Source: Bacteroidales bacterium (GTDB lineage Bacteria > Bacteroidota > Bacteroidia > Bacteroidales > UBA932). Taken from it: DNA of 64,000 nt. Position 1 is the first letter of the stretch. The number at the start of each line of letters is the position of its first letter. A model generated the notes under the pieces. The model was not told where the DNA came from, made no database searches, and saw nothing but the letters and a program-made list of their open reading frames with translations. Below, piece after piece: positions 25,876 to 34,577 of the stretch. A program made the translations under genes and the position numbers. Where the stretch lies: contig JAEEQS010000002.1 in NCBI GenBank assembly GCA_016285455.1, forward strand, positions 62,001 through 126,000, written 5' to 3'.

Positions 25876-27768
25876 TTACAATTTGTTCTCGAATCCTGAA
25901 ATAAGCTCTGCCGCTTTCCTGTACTGGGCGTCCATTGCTCCGGCTGCTCCCTCTGGGGAATAGCGAACCATCTCGCAATCGTCCAGAAGAGCAATCAAGG
26001 CACTCACATCCTCCTGCGGAACGCTCTTGGAAAGAAGAGTCTCCTGAATTATATCCCTCTGAAGGTCAGACCTCTGTATAGACAGCTTGTCTGCCGTGTA
26101 ACCCAGAATCGCCTTGTGGAGTTCCTCATAGAATTCCGGCACCTTGTTCTGGGAAAGGAAGGCCTGAGCCTGGCGCAGCCTCTGGCGGGCAACCTTGTTG
26201 GCCTTGCGGTTGCGGCTGCGGACAACGTCTTTGCGGAGAGCGGCACGGTCTTTCATAAGCTTTGCGGCCAGGAAGGCCAAAGCCAGAAGAACGGCGGCAA
26301 TCACATAATAGATCCACCTTAGAACCAGGAAGTTCTCTCCCTTCATAGATGGGATGCCGGTCTTGATGTAGCGGATGTCCTCGCCGAGATTGCTTACGGT
26401 TTTCTGGGTGGCAGGAATATACATTCCTCCGGTGTTTTCACTCTTGCCCTTGCCTACCTTAACAGTTATGGTATCTGTGGTAAGCGTACGGTACTGTCTC
26501 TGCCCAAGGTCAAAGTACGAATAAGCTATAGGAGGAATCTGGTAAACTCCCTCTCCTCTTGGAATAAACGGATACTCAATGGTTTTCTTGCCTGAATACC
26601 CCTCCGCTGAATTGGAGAAATTGTTTGTGCTCTTGGCGTCGTATCTTTCAAAATCAGGAGGGAATGAAACCACAGGATTCTCAATGAGGTTGAGGTTGCC
26701 GCTTCCTGAAAGTTCAACGATGAGCGAGGCGGCCTCATTGGCGTTGAGGCTGTCTTTTGTAAGACGTGCCGTCATATTCAGGCGGCCGACTCCTCCGCCG
26801 AAAGTGGAAGGAGCGCCGCTAGGAATCTCGGATACGTGAACCGTGACCTTGCCGGTTGAAAGGCGCTTCTTGACATAGTTCTTGTCTACCATATCAAAGA
26901 AGTCGTCCAGAATGCTTCGGCCTCCCCTTGCACGGGATGCCACCTCAACCTGGCAGACCATCTCCGCCGGATCTATGGTAAGAGTTCCGCTCTTCTGAGG
27001 CATAAGCATATACCGGCGAATAAGAGCGCTGTTGTATATCTGGTTTCCAACCTTTTCCCTGACGAAATTAAGGTTCTGAGGAGCCTCTGTTTCCTGGCTC
27101 CAGAAGCCGTTGAATACAGGCCATTTGATATCCTCAAAGCCCACAATGTTGCTTCTGGTGTAAATCTTCAGTACAGCCGTAATAGGCTCTCCTTTGAACA
27201 CCTTGGTCTTGTTCAGGCTTAGCCTGAGGAACAAATCCGCCTTGCCGTAGGTAATTGCCGGATCATCGTCATAATCCTCCTGCTGGCTGCGGCTCTGAGT
27301 CTGGCTCTGGGCTGCAGAAGAAGCGCTCGGCTGACCGGAAGACTGCTGCTGTCCCTGGGAAGAAGCCTGTGAAGAAGAAGACCCCTTGACTATTTCTATG
27401 CTCAGAGGCTTGGTGGTATAAGTGGTTCCCTCAATCTCCGCGCTTGCAGAAGAAACGGTTACCGCCTCCTGGTCTGAAGCCTCCAGAACATAAGTATAGG
27501 TAGATGTATAGGTGCTTGACCTTTTGCCGTTTATGATGGTGGTGCTCCAAGATGTAGAAGTAGAAGGTCCGGCAATAACATCCGCCCCTGAAAAAGTCGG
27601 GCGGATGAAATCCGACACTTCTCCGCTGGCGATGAACTTGACTAAAAACCTCTCGCCTTCCCCCACCACATTAGGAGCCTCAACCTTGAAGCTGTTCTGC
27701 CCCCAGGCAAAGGAGGCTCCCAGCATAAGGCAAACAATCAGCGATAATCTCAATAATCCGTTTTTCAT
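25876..27768 (-). CDS. batD: BatD family protein
   Basis: A 630-residue protein from ATG 27768 (MKNGLLRLSLIVCLMLGASF, signal ending AWGQ). The large exported part has BatD beta-sandwich repeats, for example VVGEGERFLVKFIASGEVSD and NKTKVFKGEPITAVLKIYT. A Ser/Gln-rich low-complexity insert lies near residues 135-180 (SSQASSQGQQQSSGQ). A membrane helix near residue 485 (LRWIYYVIAAVLLALAFLA) is followed by a cytoplasmic helical domain ending SGFENKL. BatD is the third conserved component of the aerotolerance operon and probably contacts the von Willebrand-type BatA/BatB proteins in the periplasm. It starts 19 bases after the BatB-BatC stop and runs into batE. Confidence 0.88.
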   Translation of the reverse strand: MKNGLLRLSLIVCLMLGASFAWGQNSFKVEAPNVVGEGERFLVKFIASGEVSDFIRPTFSGADVIAGPSTSTSWSTTIINGKRSSTYTSTYTYVLEASDQEAVTVSSASAEIEGTTYTTKPLSIEIVKGSSSSQASSQGQQQSSGQPSASSAAQSQTQSRSQQEDYDDDPAITYGKADLFLRLSLNKTKVFKGEPITAVLKIYTRSNIVGFEDIKWPVFNGFWSQETEAPQNLNFVREKVGNQIYNSALIRRYMLMPQKSGTLTIDPAEMVCQVEVASRARGGRSILDDFFDMVDKNYVKKRLSTGKVTVHVSEIPSGAPSTFGGGVGRLNMTARLTKDSLNANEAASLIVELSGSGNLNLIENPVVSFPPDFERYDAKSTNNFSNSAEGYSGKKTIEYPFIPRGEGVYQIPPIAYSYFDLGQRQYRTLTTDTITVKVGKGKSENTGGMYIPATQKTVSNLGEDIRYIKTGIPSMKGENFLVLRWIYYVIAAVLLALAFLAAKLMKDRAALRKDVVRSRNRKANKVARQRLRQAQAFLSQNKVPEFYEELHKAILGYTADKLSIQRSDLQRDIIQETLLSKSVPQEDVSALIALLDDCEMVRYSPEGAAGAMDAQYRKAAELISGFENKL

Positions 27769-27787
27769 ATTTACAGCAAACGCAAAT

Positions 27788-29803
27788 TTACCAATTCTTG
27801 TCTTTCTTCTTTTTCTTTGCAGCAACGGCCTTGGCTTTTTTCACTTTTTCCTGTGTCTCCTTCTCCTTGTCCTGAATGGCCTGAAGCATCTGGGCTGCAG
27901 CCTGTGAACTCATCTTCTGGTCAGAACCCCCGCCCTGAGGCTGATTCTGCTGGTCCTGCTTCTGATCATTGTTCTGATCTTGATTCTGGTCCTGATTCTG
28001 ATCTTTGTTTTGATCCTGGTTCTGGTCCTGATTCTGGTCTTTGTTCTGATCCTGATTCTGATCTTTGTTCTGATCCTGATTCTGGTCTTTGTTCTGATCC
28101 TGGTTCTGGTCTTTGTTCTGATCCTGGTTCTGGTCTTTGTTCTGGTCCTGATTCTGGTCTTTGTTCTGGTCCTGATTCTGATCTTTGTTCTGATCCTGGT
28201 TCTGCTGCTGATCCTGATTCTGGTCCTGATTCTGCTGATTTTGCTGGTTCTGTTGGTTCTGCTGCTGGTTCTGCTGGTTCTGCATCATCTTGCGTGCATA
28301 GGAGTAACTAGCCTTTGCCGTCATATCTGAAGGATTGCGCAGAAGAGCCTGCCTGTAGGCTTCCATCGCCTTGTCGTACTGCTTGGCCTGCAGCATCATA
28401 TTTCCAAGATTGAAGAAATACTTGGATGAAGCATCGTCTTTGCCCTGCATCTTAAGCAGCGGATCGTCTATGGAGCCCTGTACGTTTTCAGGCATAACAG
28501 GCATCTTGTTCACGGAGCCTTTCCATGATGGGGAATAAGGAAGTTTGGAAACGGTATCGGCAATTGCGGCATAAGCCTTGGCGGCGCCTTCAACATCCTG
28601 CTGCTTCCAAAGCGCATTGCCGAGGTTGTAATTGCCTTTTACTGAGAGAGAATCCTTCAGAAGACCCTTGCGGTATTCCACCTCGGACTGCTTCCATTTG
28701 TCCTTCTTGAAATAGCGGTTGCCCTTTCGGATATCGCGCTTGTCCACCTGAGCCGACATCTGGACAGAAGTCAGGCACAAAAGTATCAGTATTGCAAAAA
28801 GTTTCTTTTTCATTTTCCTGTCGCCGATCAAGAACTCCAGAACGAGGAAGAAAAGAGCAATTCCGAAGAAGTACATAAACTGCTCGTTGTATTCCTCAAA
28901 CGCAAGTTCCTGATATGATGTCTTTTTCAGTTCCCTAATCTTTTCTACAATGTCTCCGAGGCCAAAGTTGGTATCGGAAGCTCTGACATAAATTCCGCCG
29001 CCAGCCTCAGCGATGCTCTTGAGGGTCTCCTCGTCGAGTTTGGTAACCACTATCTGGCCGTCCTTGTCTTTCATCAGGCCTCCGCCATCGTCAGGAATAG
29101 GCTCTCCGCTAGGGGTTCCCACGCCTATGCAATAGACGTTGATGCCGGCTTTGTGGGCGTATTCGGCAGCAGCTACGGCATCATCCTCGTGGTTTTCACC
29201 GTCGCTGATAACGATTATGGCCTTGTTGCCCTCTTCCTGCATTCCCTCCATAGAGAAGCTCTGGGCGCAAGTCATTATGGCATTGCCGATTGCGGTTCCC
29301 TGTACAGGGATAGATGAAGTGTTGATTCCGGAAAGGAACATCTTGGCGGAAACGTAGTCTGCGGTAATAGGAACCTGAACAAAACTCTCGCCGGCAAAGA
29401 TCACCAGGCCAACCCTGTCGCTGTGCAGCTTGTCCATAAGGCGAGAAAGGTCCATCTTGGCCCTTTCCAGGCGGTTAGGAGAATAATCCTTGGCCTTCAT
29501 AGAGTTTGAAACGTCCAGAGCCACCATAATTTCGCTTCCGGTATTACTGCTCTCGCGGAGCTTTGCCCCTATCTGCGGACGGGCAAGGCCCAGCATCAGG
29601 AACAGCCAGGCCAGGCTGAAGCAGGTAAGCCTAATCCAGCCTTTTGCGCTTGAACGCTCAGGCATCAGAGATGAAACCATCTCGGGATTACCGAAACGTC
29701 TCAGCCGCCTGTTCCTGCCTCTGCGGTAAAAAGCGTAAAAAACATAGAACAGCGGAATCGCCAATATGAAAAGAAGAAATACAGGTCTTGCAAATTGTAA
29801 CAT
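27788..29803 (-). CDS. BatB-BatC fusion: vWA domain plus TPR and Asn/Gln-rich tail
   Basis: A 671-residue protein. Residues 1-330 are BatB: two N-terminal membrane helices, a von Willebrand A domain with the MIDAS DVSNS (Asp97, Ser99, Ser101), VGLVIFAGES and VISDGENHEDD, and a third helix (FMYFFGIALFFLVLEFLIG). Residue 331 is the Met of MKKKLFAILILLCLTSVQMS, a normal BatC signal sequence, in frame with no stop. BatC follows with TPR units (NYNLGNALWKQQDVEGAAKA, FFNLGNMMLQAKQYDKAMEA). An Asn/Gln/Asp/Lys tract (residues ~508-623) and a Lys-rich C-terminus (AAKKKKKDKNW) come last. The old BatC signal would now be an internal membrane helix. Separate initiation at 28813 remains possible, giving free BatC as well. 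Confidence 0.85.
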   Translation of the reverse strand: MLQFARPVFLLFILAIPLFYVFYAFYRRGRNRRLRRFGNPEMVSSLMPERSSAKGWIRLTCFSLAWLFLMLGLARPQIGAKLRESSNTGSEIMVALDVSNSMKAKDYSPNRLERAKMDLSRLMDKLHSDRVGLVIFAGESFVQVPITADYVSAKMFLSGINTSSIPVQGTAIGNAIMTCAQSFSMEGMQEEGNKAIIVISDGENHEDDAVAAAEYAHKAGINVYCIGVGTPSGEPIPDDGGGLMKDKDGQIVVTKLDEETLKSIAEAGGGIYVRASDTNFGLGDIVEKIRELKKTSYQELAFEEYNEQFMYFFGIALFFLVLEFLIGDRKMKKKLFAILILLCLTSVQMSAQVDKRDIRKGNRYFKKDKWKQSEVEYRKGLLKDSLSVKGNYNLGNALWKQQDVEGAAKAYAAIADTVSKLPYSPSWKGSVNKMPVMPENVQGSIDDPLLKMQGKDDASSKYFFNLGNMMLQAKQYDKAMEAYRQALLRNPSDMTAKASYSYARKMMQNQQNQQQNQQNQQNQQNQDQNQDQQQNQDQNKDQNQDQNKDQNQDQNKDQNQDQNKDQNQDQNKDQNQDQNKDQNQDQNKDQNQDQNQDQNKDQNQDQNQDQNNDQKQDQQNQPQGGGSDQKMSSQAAAQMLQAIQDKEKETQEKVKKAKAVAAKKKKKDKNW
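27950..28201 (-). repeat. 12-bp tandem repeat encoding NQDQ/NKDQ units in the BatC part
   Basis: Twenty-one consecutive 12-base units encode tetrapeptides NQDQ or NKDQ (with one NNDQ and one KQDQ at the distal end). Seven perfect 24-base NQDQNKDQ pairs form the first part. Flanking Gln/Asn-rich sequence extends the tract to 27935-28282. Because units are multiples of three, copy-number changes would alter protein length without a frameshift. Confidence 0.9.
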
Positions 29804-29816
29804 AATCCCCTCCTTT

Positions 29817-30794
29817 CTAATCAGGCAGATGCCTAGTGAACAATCTCATAATAACTTCCAGTATCACAGCCAGAAGAGCTATCAGGGCAAACCTCATGAA
29901 CAGCTCCTTGTACTGCGGATAAGTATCAACGATGGTCCTTGTCTTTTCCATCTTGTTGATCTCGGCGTAAATCTCGGCCAGTTTGGTGTTGTCTGTTGCG
30001 CGGAAATACTTGCCGCCGGTATCGGCAGCTATCTGCTTCATCAGAGGCTCGTCTATATCCACCTTTACCATCTGGATTCCGTAATCGGTCGGATAAGGGG
30101 CTTCTCCCATAGCGCCGATTCCAATAGTGTAAATCCTTACGCCGTAGGTTTTTGCTATTTCCGTAGCCATCTGCGGAGAAATCTCTCCGGTGTTGTTAAC
30201 ACCATCGGTGAGCAGAATCACAACCCTGCTCTTGGCATCGGATTCCTTCAGGCGGGCCACAGCGGTAGCTATGCCGTTTCCTATGGCCGTTCCGTCTTCA
30301 ATGACTCCGCAGCTGATGTCTTTCATCATATTGATAAGAGTCTGGCGGTCAGTGGTAAGCGGGCATTGAGTGTAGCTTTCTCCTGCAAACACAACCACTC
30401 CCATCCTGTCAGCAGGCCTCTGTGCCACAAACTCCATAGCAATCTGCTTTGCGGCGTTGATTCTGTCTGGCTTGAAGTCCATTGCCAGCATACTGGTTGA
30501 AACGTCTATGCCAAGAACTATGTCTATTCCCTCCGTGGAAACTTTCTCCAGCTCGGAAGCCGAACGCGGACGTGCAATGGTCAGAATCAGAGCCGCAATG
30601 GCCACGCATCTCAAAATGAATGGAAGGTGTCTTGCCACTCTCTTGAGAAATCCCTGGTCGCTGAGTTTCCACGGGGTTATGTCTGAAACCGTCAGATAAG
30701 GATGCCTGCCCTTTATCTCCCGCCATACATATATCAATATGGCAAGGGGAACCAGTGCAAGCAACCACAGTAGTTTTGGATATTCAAAGAACAT
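29817..30794 (-). CDS. batA: BatA: vWA domain membrane protein
   Basis: A 325-residue protein with an N-terminal helix (LLWLLALVPLAILIYVW), a second near residues 58-75, a von Willebrand A domain with intact MIDAS (GIDVSTS; Asp97, Ser99, Ser101), DRMGVVVFAGES and VVILLTDGVNNTGE, and a C-terminal membrane helix (MRFALIALLAVILEVIM). This is the BatA arrangement, with the vWA domain expected on one face of the inner membrane, where it forms a metal-dependent complex with BatB. The gene shares one base with the preceding gene's stop and ends 13 bases before the BatB-BatC gene. Paralogous to the BatB half next door, sharing FAGESxxQxPxT and GTAIGN. Confidence 0.9.
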   Translation of the reverse strand: MFFEYPKLLWLLALVPLAILIYVWREIKGRHPYLTVSDITPWKLSDQGFLKRVARHLPFILRCVAIAALILTIARPRSASELEKVSTEGIDIVLGIDVSTSMLAMDFKPDRINAAKQIAMEFVAQRPADRMGVVVFAGESYTQCPLTTDRQTLINMMKDISCGVIEDGTAIGNGIATAVARLKESDAKSRVVILLTDGVNNTGEISPQMATEIAKTYGVRIYTIGIGAMGEAPYPTDYGIQMVKVDIDEPLMKQIAADTGGKYFRATDNTKLAEIYAEINKMEKTRTIVDTYPQYKELFMRFALIALLAVILEVIMRLFTRHLPD

Positions 30795-31771
30795 TACTTG
30801 TCCTCCCCGATTTTCTTTTCGCCTTCATTCTCCTCCAGCTGCTGCATATAGGCGAAGTTCACGAAATTGACTGCAGCAGGTATTGCCTTTTCATTTTCCT
30901 CAGCCCCAGGTGTGTGCTTTGCAAACTTCACAAGGTCGGACGTGGAGAACATAGTCCCCAAATCGCTGAGTACCTTCTCTTCTATCTTCTTGTCTTTCAG
31001 AGATTCCATTATCTCCGTGGAAGTCTGCTCCATAGCCCTGACGCTGTAACGCTTTTCTATGTACTCCCTGACGGTGTCTGTGATGCCGGTGTAGAAAAGC
31101 TTCTCCTTTCCGTTCTGCCAGAGTTTCTCAGTACGTATCTTCTCCAGTTTCTTCAGGGCCACTATGTGAGGCGGATCGGATTCCAGGCTGCGCCCGAAGA
31201 AGTCTTTGTTTTTCCTCCTCATCTCGAAATAGCGGATTATGGCCCAAATCAGGACGGCTATTCCTATTCCCAGAAGAATCCACGGCAGCACTTCCTTAAA
31301 AGTAACTGGATAAGTCTCCTGAGGCTTGATGTCGTACATCTTGAAAGTGGCGGTGTCTACTGGTATTGTATTAACATACAGAGTCTTGGGATCTATTTTA
31401 AGCGTATCAGCATCTCCGCTCCCGTCTTTGTCCACCAGAATCAGAGGCGGAGGAAGACGGAATGCTCCGCTGTCGAAGGAGGTCAGAAGTATCCTTCCCC
31501 TCAGCTGAGCCAGATTCTTCTTCACGCTCAAGGTGTCCAGCTCAAAGTCTCTGACCACCTCAACAGATCCTTTTATGGAGGTGTCTCTTGCAAGTATCTC
31601 TGAATAAGGGGCAACGGCAAGCATCTTGCCTTCCGGAACGGAAAAGTCCAGAGTCCAAACGACCTGGTCTCCTACCAGAAGGGAGTCTGCGGAAAGAGTG
31701 GATTTGTCCAGCCGCTGACCCCAGGAGGTGCCTGCAAGGGCTATTGCCAATATCAATAATATCTTTCTCAT
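30794..31771 (-). CDS. Bat-cluster single-pass membrane protein of unknown function
   Basis: A 325-residue protein with a signal peptide (IALAGTSWGQ) and a beta-rich periplasmic part of ~165 residues that resembles a short BatD-like sandwich (DSLLVGDQVVWTLDFSVPEG). One membrane helix follows (about residues 185-206, VLPWILLGIGIAVLIWAIIRY), then a cytoplasmic helical domain of ~115 residues (LKKLEKIRTEKLWQNGKEKLFYTGI). Proteins of this design sit between DUF58 and BatA genes in many Bacteroidota and are loosely like DUF4381; no biochemical function is established. ATGA overlap with the DUF58 gene upstream and one-base overlap with batA downstream show strong translational coupling. Confidence 0.7.
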   Translation of the reverse strand: MRKILLILAIALAGTSWGQRLDKSTLSADSLLVGDQVVWTLDFSVPEGKMLAVAPYSEILARDTSIKGSVEVVRDFELDTLSVKKNLAQLRGRILLTSFDSGAFRLPPPLILVDKDGSGDADTLKIDPKTLYVNTIPVDTATFKMYDIKPQETYPVTFKEVLPWILLGIGIAVLIWAIIRYFEMRRKNKDFFGRSLESDPPHIVALKKLEKIRTEKLWQNGKEKLFYTGITDTVREYIEKRYSVRAMEQTSTEIMESLKDKKIEEKVLSDLGTMFSTSDLVKFAKHTPGAEENEKAIPAAVNFVNFAYMQQLEENEGEKKIGEDK

Positions 31772-32646
31772 TTATTCTTGAAAAATGCTATCAGGCTTTT
31801 TACGTAATCGTCGTCGGTAGAAATGCTTACGGTATCTACCTTGTAGCGGTTGAACAGTCTCTGGGCGGAATCCAGAACCGTGCGGCTCCACCTGGAGTAA
31901 CTGTCGCGGACGCTGCGGCTGGAGGTGTCTATCCATCCTTCCGCTCCGGTTTCGGCATCCCTTACCCTCACAAGACCGAGGTCTGGAATCTCCCTTTCTC
32001 TCGGGTCATAGATGTTGATGGCTGATATCTCGTGGCGGTTAGCGGCGAGCTTCAGGGCATCCTCGTAGCGAGGCTTGCCATTTGAGTCAACGTCCAGCAA
32101 ATCGCTGAGAAGGAAGGCTGTACATCTTTTCTTGATGGCCCTTGAAAGGAATCTCAGCGCTTCGGAAATGTCTGTTCCAGGCTGAGACGGCTTGAATTCC
32201 AGCAGCTCGGAGATTATCCTAAGCAGATGGCTTCTGCCTTTCTTTGGCGGGATGAATTTCTCCACCTTGGAAGAGAAGAACAGGGCTCCTACCTTGTCGT
32301 TGTTTATGGAGGCAGAGAAAGACAGCACGGCGGCTATCTCCGCCACAAGTTCCCTCTTGGTCTTGGTGGATGTTCCGAAAATACTGGAAGAAGACACGTC
32401 TACCAAAAGCACGACCGTAAGCTCTCTCTCCTCTTCGTAAACCTTTATGTAAGGAGAACGGAGCCTGGCCGTAACGTTCCAGTCCATATTGCGGACATCG
32501 TCTCCGAACTGGTACTCCCTCACCTCTGAGAAGGCCATTCCTCTGCCCTTGAAGGCGGAATGGTATTCTCCTGCAAAGATCTGGTGGGAAAGGCTCCTTG
32601 TCCGGATCTCGATTTTACGTACTTTCTTCAGAAGATCGTTGTCCAT
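31768..32646 (-). CDS. DUF58 domain protein (MoxR-associated)
   Basis: A 292-residue soluble protein. It contains the DUF58 signature (GMAFSEVREYQFGDDVRNMD WNVTARL region near residues 37-58, split here for length) followed by a degenerate vWA fold (VVLLVDVSSSSIFG, KVGALFFSS, CTAFLLSDLLDVD). DUF58 proteins almost always pair with MoxR ATPases and are believed to act as their adaptors or cofactors in assembling or activating complexes. Here the gene lies 9 bases after moxR and overlaps the next Bat-cluster gene by four bases. The vWA metal site is incomplete compared with BatA and BatB. Confidence 0.88.
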   Translation of the reverse strand: MDNDLLKKVRKIEIRTRSLSHQIFAGEYHSAFKGRGMAFSEVREYQFGDDVRNMDWNVTARLRSPYIKVYEEERELTVVLLVDVSSSSIFGTSTKTKRELVAEIAAVLSFSASINNDKVGALFFSSKVEKFIPPKKGRSHLLRIISELLEFKPSQPGTDISEALRFLSRAIKKRCTAFLLSDLLDVDSNGKPRYEDALKLAANRHEISAINIYDPREREIPDLGLVRVRDAETGAEGWIDTSSRSVRDSYSRWSRTVLDSAQRLFNRYKVDTVSISTDDDYVKSLIAFFKNK

Positions 32647-32655
32647 AGCTCAGAT

Positions 32656-33648
32656 TTAAGGAACGGCTACCACGTTTACGATTTCGGTTATGAGGTTCTC
32701 TGTAGTTATATCCTCTGCCTCAGCCTCGTAGGTAAGGCCGATACGGTGCCTTAGTACCTCGTAGCAAACGGCTCTCACGTCTTCAGGAATCACATATCCC
32801 CTTCTCTTGATGAAGGCGTAAGCCTTGGCGGCCTTTGCCAGGGAGATGCTGGCTCTTGGAGAAGCTCCGTACTGGATCATTCCCTTGATCTTTCCCAGAC
32901 CGTACTCTTCAGGAGTTCTTGTGGCATATACAATGTCAACGATGTATTTTTCAATCTTCTCATCCATATAGACGTCCTTTACCACGCTGCGGGCTCTGAT
33001 GATATCTTCCGGCTTGAGCACTGTGCTGGCCTTAGGGAATTCACGGGCGTTGTGCATCTTGATGATTTGCTTCTCCTCGTCTTTTCTCGGATAGTTGACA
33101 ATCACCTTGAGCATGAAACGGTCCATCTGGGCTTCTGGCAGCGGATAGGTTCCTTCCTGCTCAATCGGGTTCTGGGTTGCCATTACCAAGAACGGCTTAG
33201 GAAGCTCGTAAGTCTGGTCGCCGATGGTTACGGCTCTTTCCTGCATCGCCTCCAGAAGGGCACTCTGAACCTTTGCCGGAGAACGGTTGATTTCATCCGC
33301 CAGCACGAAGTTGGCGAAAACCGGACCCTTCTTTACCTGGAACTGCTCGTTCTTCTGGCTGTAGATCATCGTTCCCACGATATCGGAAGGCAGCAAGTCT
33401 GGGGTAAACTGAATCCTCTGGAATTTGGCATCTATAATATCGCTGAGAGTGCTGATTGCCAAAGTCTTTGCCAATCCTGGCATTCCTTCCAGCAGAAGAT
33501 GTCCGTCTGCCAGCAGGCCTATCAGCAAATCTTCTACAAGATGCTTCTGACCAACGATGACCTTGTTCATTTCCATCGAGATGATGTCTACAAAGGCACT
33601 CTCTTTCTGAATCCTGTCGTTCAGTTCTTTAATGTTGATGTTCTCCAT
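32656..33648 (-). CDS. MoxR family AAA+ ATPase
   Basis: A 330-residue protein from ATG 33648 (MENINIKEL); an in-frame TTG two codons upstream is ignored. Walker A is GMPGLAKT (Lys61), Walker B lies in NFVLADEINRS, and the sensor region has MATQNPIEQEGTYPLPEAQMDRF, the MoxR hallmark. C-terminal lid: ASPRASISLAKAAKAYAF. MoxR proteins use ATP to remodel or activate partner proteins, with vWA proteins as co-chaperones; BatA and BatB are the natural partners here. It is the first gene of the eight-gene bat unit and is divergent from truA with 69 bases between start codons, so the main bat promoter should lie there, although I see no exact -7 box on this strand. Confidence 0.93.
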   Translation of the reverse strand: MENINIKELNDRIQKESAFVDIISMEMNKVIVGQKHLVEDLLIGLLADGHLLLEGMPGLAKTLAISTLSDIIDAKFQRIQFTPDLLPSDIVGTMIYSQKNEQFQVKKGPVFANFVLADEINRSPAKVQSALLEAMQERAVTIGDQTYELPKPFLVMATQNPIEQEGTYPLPEAQMDRFMLKVIVNYPRKDEEKQIIKMHNAREFPKASTVLKPEDIIRARSVVKDVYMDEKIEKYIVDIVYATRTPEEYGLGKIKGMIQYGASPRASISLAKAAKAYAFIKRRGYVIPEDVRAVCYEVLRHRIGLTYEAEAEDITTENLITEIVNVVAVP

Positions 33649-33717
33649 AATCAAAAATGACTTTTTATATCTTTTGTTTTTTACTTTGCGTTGGTTGTCT
33701 TACCTTTATGCTCCGAT

Positions 33718-34509
33718 ATGAGATACTTCATCAAGCTTTCATATGACGGGGCGCCTTTCAACGGGTGGCAGCTCCAGAAGAATGCTCCAAGCATCCAGGA
33801 GGAGCTGCAAAAGGCTTTCTCTCTTTTGCTTAAGGAAGATATTGAGGTTACCGGCTGCGGCAGGACAGATACCGGAGTGAATGCCGTAGGCTATGTTGCG
33901 CACACCGAAATCACTTCCAAAATGGCTCTGAGAGCAAAATCCAAGCAGCAATTTCTATACAAAATAAATGCCATTCTGCCCAATTCCATCAAGGTTTCTG
34001 GCATATATAAGATGCATCCGGAAGCCCACGCCAGATTTGATGCCTCAAGCCGCACTTACAAGTACTATCTGAGCACCGAGCCTTCTCCTTTCCTGGGGCC
34101 TCACACCTGGTATTTCAAGTGCAGGGAACTGGATATGGAGGCTATGAACAAAGCGGCAGCCTATTTCGTTGGAACCAAGGACTTTTCCAGCCTCCAGAAG
34201 ACGGGAAGCGACACTACTTCCCCTATCTGCACAGTAACCGAGGCATTCTGGAAAAAGGCTCCCCTGCCGGCTCCGTTCTCCAGGGAAGCCGCCGGAAAGA
34301 GGCTGGTCTTTACCGTAACCGCCAACCGTTTTCTCAGGAACATGGTCCGTGCTATGGTGGGCTCACTGCTGGAAGTTGGCACCCATAAAAAGGATCCTGA
34401 GTGGATTGCCCGAATGCTGGAGAAGAAAGACCGTTCAGCCGCTGGACTTAGCGTGCCGGGGCAGGCCCTTTTCCTCTGCGATGTCAAATACCCTTATCCC
34501 GTCAAATAA
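33718..34509 (+). CDS. truA: tRNA pseudouridine synthase A
   Basis: A 263-residue enzyme beginning MRYFIKLSYDGAPFNGWQLQ at ATG 33718; an earlier in-frame start at 33691 would add an unconserved stretch. The catalytic aspartate is Asp51 in GCGRTDTGVNAVG, and downstream are SRTYKYYLS, FVGTKDFSSLQKTGSD and FTVTANRFLRNMVRAMVGSL, all TruA-typical. It converts uridines 38-40 of the tRNA anticodon arm to pseudouridine. Length is normal. A TACCTTTA box (33701-33708, one mismatch to TAnnTTTG) nine bases before the ATG may be its promoter. Confidence 0.96.
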   Translation: MRYFIKLSYDGAPFNGWQLQKNAPSIQEELQKAFSLLLKEDIEVTGCGRTDTGVNAVGYVAHTEITSKMALRAKSKQQFLYKINAILPNSIKVSGIYKMHPEAHARFDASSRTYKYYLSTEPSPFLGPHTWYFKCRELDMEAMNKAAAYFVGTKDFSSLQKTGSDTTSPICTVTEAFWKKAPLPAPFSREAAGKRLVFTVTANRFLRNMVRAMVGSLLEVGTHKKDPEWIARMLEKKDRSAAGLSVPGQALFLCDVKYPYPVK

Positions 34510-34577
34510 ATGACTCGCACAATTTTTGCTTATAAATTAACCGTCGCTGAAAAAGATATTATAAAACAATAACCTAT

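Noticed and set aside
27950-28201. Regular short repeats resembling a CRISPR-like or satellite array
   Set aside because: The period is 12 bases, always in frame with the BatC part, and there are no spacers.
27980-28330. Long hydrophobic open frame on the plus strand opposite the BatC repeat
   Set aside because: It is the complement of the repeat (Val/Leu/Ile runs), with no promoter and no independent coding signal.
28805-28820. Suspected sequencing error joining batB and batC
   Set aside because: The junction reads cleanly in frame with normal codons on both sides; kept as a genuine fusion pending re-sequencing.
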